From assembly GCA_003223695.1 (NCBI GenBank), contig QHVY01000171.1:1-14865 (forward strand): a stretch of 14,865 bases of DNA, in the 5' to 3' direction. Position 1 is the first letter of the stretch. Each line of letters starts with the position of its first letter. Of the stretch, positions 14,172 to 14,865 are shown in pieces. Under the pieces are notes generated by a model. That model was not told the origin of the DNA. It searched no databases and saw nothing but the letters and a program-made list of their open reading frames with translations. Both the position numbers and the translations under genes were made by a program. The DNA is from Acidobacteriota bacterium (GTDB taxonomy: Bacteria; Acidobacteriota; Thermoanaerobaculia; Gp7-AA8).

Positions 14172-14865
14172 ATGGCTGTACCCGTTGACGTAATCCCCCG
14201 CAGACCGACGCTCCTGTTCATCGTCGTTCTCTCGCTGCTCTTCGTGCTGATGAGCCTGAGCACGCGCACGCGCGTCGTCGGCGAGACGCGCACGATGTTC
14301 GAGCGCACGGTAATGACAATCTTCTCGCCGGTGCCGAAGCTCGTGAACTGGATCGGCGGCTCGACTGCGGACATGTACCACGGCTATCTCGACATGCGCC
14401 GGGCGGTCAACGAGAACTACGATCTGCATCACAAACTCATCGACCTCACCACCGAGAACCTGAAACTCCGCCAATCCGAAGGCGACCTCAAACGCCTCCG
14501 CAGCCTCCTCGGATACGCCGATCAATTCAGCATGCCGACAACCATGGCGCAGGCAGTGATGCTCGACATGTCCGGCCGCTTCAAATCGATGATCATCGAC
14601 CGAGGATCGAATGCGGGCATTCAGGTGAACGATGCAATCGTCAACGCGAATGGCCTGATCGGACGTGTTGTGCTGACGACGAAAGACATGGCGAAAGTAC
14701 AGCTCATCATCGACAGCAACTCCTCGGTCGGCGCGCTGGTCGAACGTACGCGACGACAGGGCGTGCTGCGCGGCGACGGCGCCGGCGGCGCTCAGCTGTA
14801 TGACGTCCCTTCGCTCGCGGACGTACAGCCGGGCGACAACGTGCTCACTGCCGGCATCGACGGCA
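14172..14865 (+). CDS. mreC: Rod shape-determining protein MreC, N-terminal 231 residues (cut by window edge)
   Basis: Bitopic membrane protein that links MreB to the periplasmic wall-synthesis machinery. From ATG 14172 the frame is open to the window end. A short cytoplasmic start (MAVPVDVIPRRP) precedes one transmembrane helix at about 13-29, then a helical/coiled-coil region at about 75-112 (ENYDLHHKLIDLTTENLKL, RLRSLLGY). The beta-domain begins near 122 with the family patterns MIIDRGSNAGIQVNDAIVN, GLIGRVV, VQLIIDSNSSVGALVERTR, GVLRGDG and VQPGDNVLTAG. It lies 64 bases after mreB, the usual order, with the REP palindrome between them. No strong Shine-Dalgarno is visible; the start is placed by the transmembrane segment and by the lack of an earlier usable start. 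Confidence 0.93.
   Translation, partial: MAVPVDVIPRRPTLLFIVVLSLLFVLMSLSTRTRVVGETRTMFERTVMTIFSPVPKLVNWIGGSTADMYHGYLDMRRAVNENYDLHHKLIDLTTENLKLRQSEGDLKRLRSLLGYADQFSMPTTMAQAVMLDMSGRFKSMIIDRGSNAGIQVNDAIVNANGLIGRVVLTTKDMAKVQLIIDSNSSVGALVERTRRQGVLRGDGAGGAQLYDVPSLADVQPGDNVLTAGIDG

Overview
The window is a GC-rich stretch of bacterial chromosome from a diderm (Gram-negative-type) organism. It encodes an outer-membrane-barrel-like protein, a PpiD-type membrane-anchored foldase and MreB/MreC. The mix of a FecR-domain membrane protein beside mreBC, secreted Ig-like repeat proteins, IS200-like REP-associated transposases and dispersed palindromes resembles Acidobacteriota or a related deep-branching phylum. 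That placement is inference from gene style only. No rRNA, tRNA, CRISPR array or phage module was seen.

Left part (1-4305): a minus-strand pair, asnS (cut by the window edge) and a diacylglycerol-kinase-family lipid kinase, overlap by four bases (ATGA). Divergent from them, after only 40 bases, is a 951-residue exported protein with an unassigned N-terminal domain, a possible LolA-like middle and a C-terminal barrel-like region.

Middle (4306-7662): a RAYT/REP unit (IS200-like HUH transposase flanked by two inward-facing double-hairpin REP sequences) lies between two convergent genes. The second of these is a secreted protein with four Ig-like repeats on the minus strand. A 78-base divergent promoter region separates it from a PLP-dependent threonine/serine dehydratase.

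Next (7663-9496): an AT-rich palindromic repeat, the clamp-loader-like ATPase rarA, a long CACAGAG-type hairpin, and an acyl-CoA thioesterase remnant on the minus strand that lacks its 5' end.

Right part (9497-14865): a minus-strand ppiD-like peptidyl-prolyl isomerase is divergent from a plus-strand run of a FecR/Ig-like membrane protein, mreB and mreC (cut by the window edge). Together these form an envelope-biogenesis neighbourhood: periplasmic folding on one side, cell-shape cytoskeleton on the other, and a REP-like double hairpin between them.

The most interesting theme is REP placement. Three REP-like palindromes have a GTAG/GTAA head exactly at, or overlapping, the stop codon of a neighbouring gene and in that gene's sense orientation. 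The transposase frame itself runs through its downstream REP and antisense into the next gene. Other points of interest are the 951-residue fusion protein and the truncated thioesterase.
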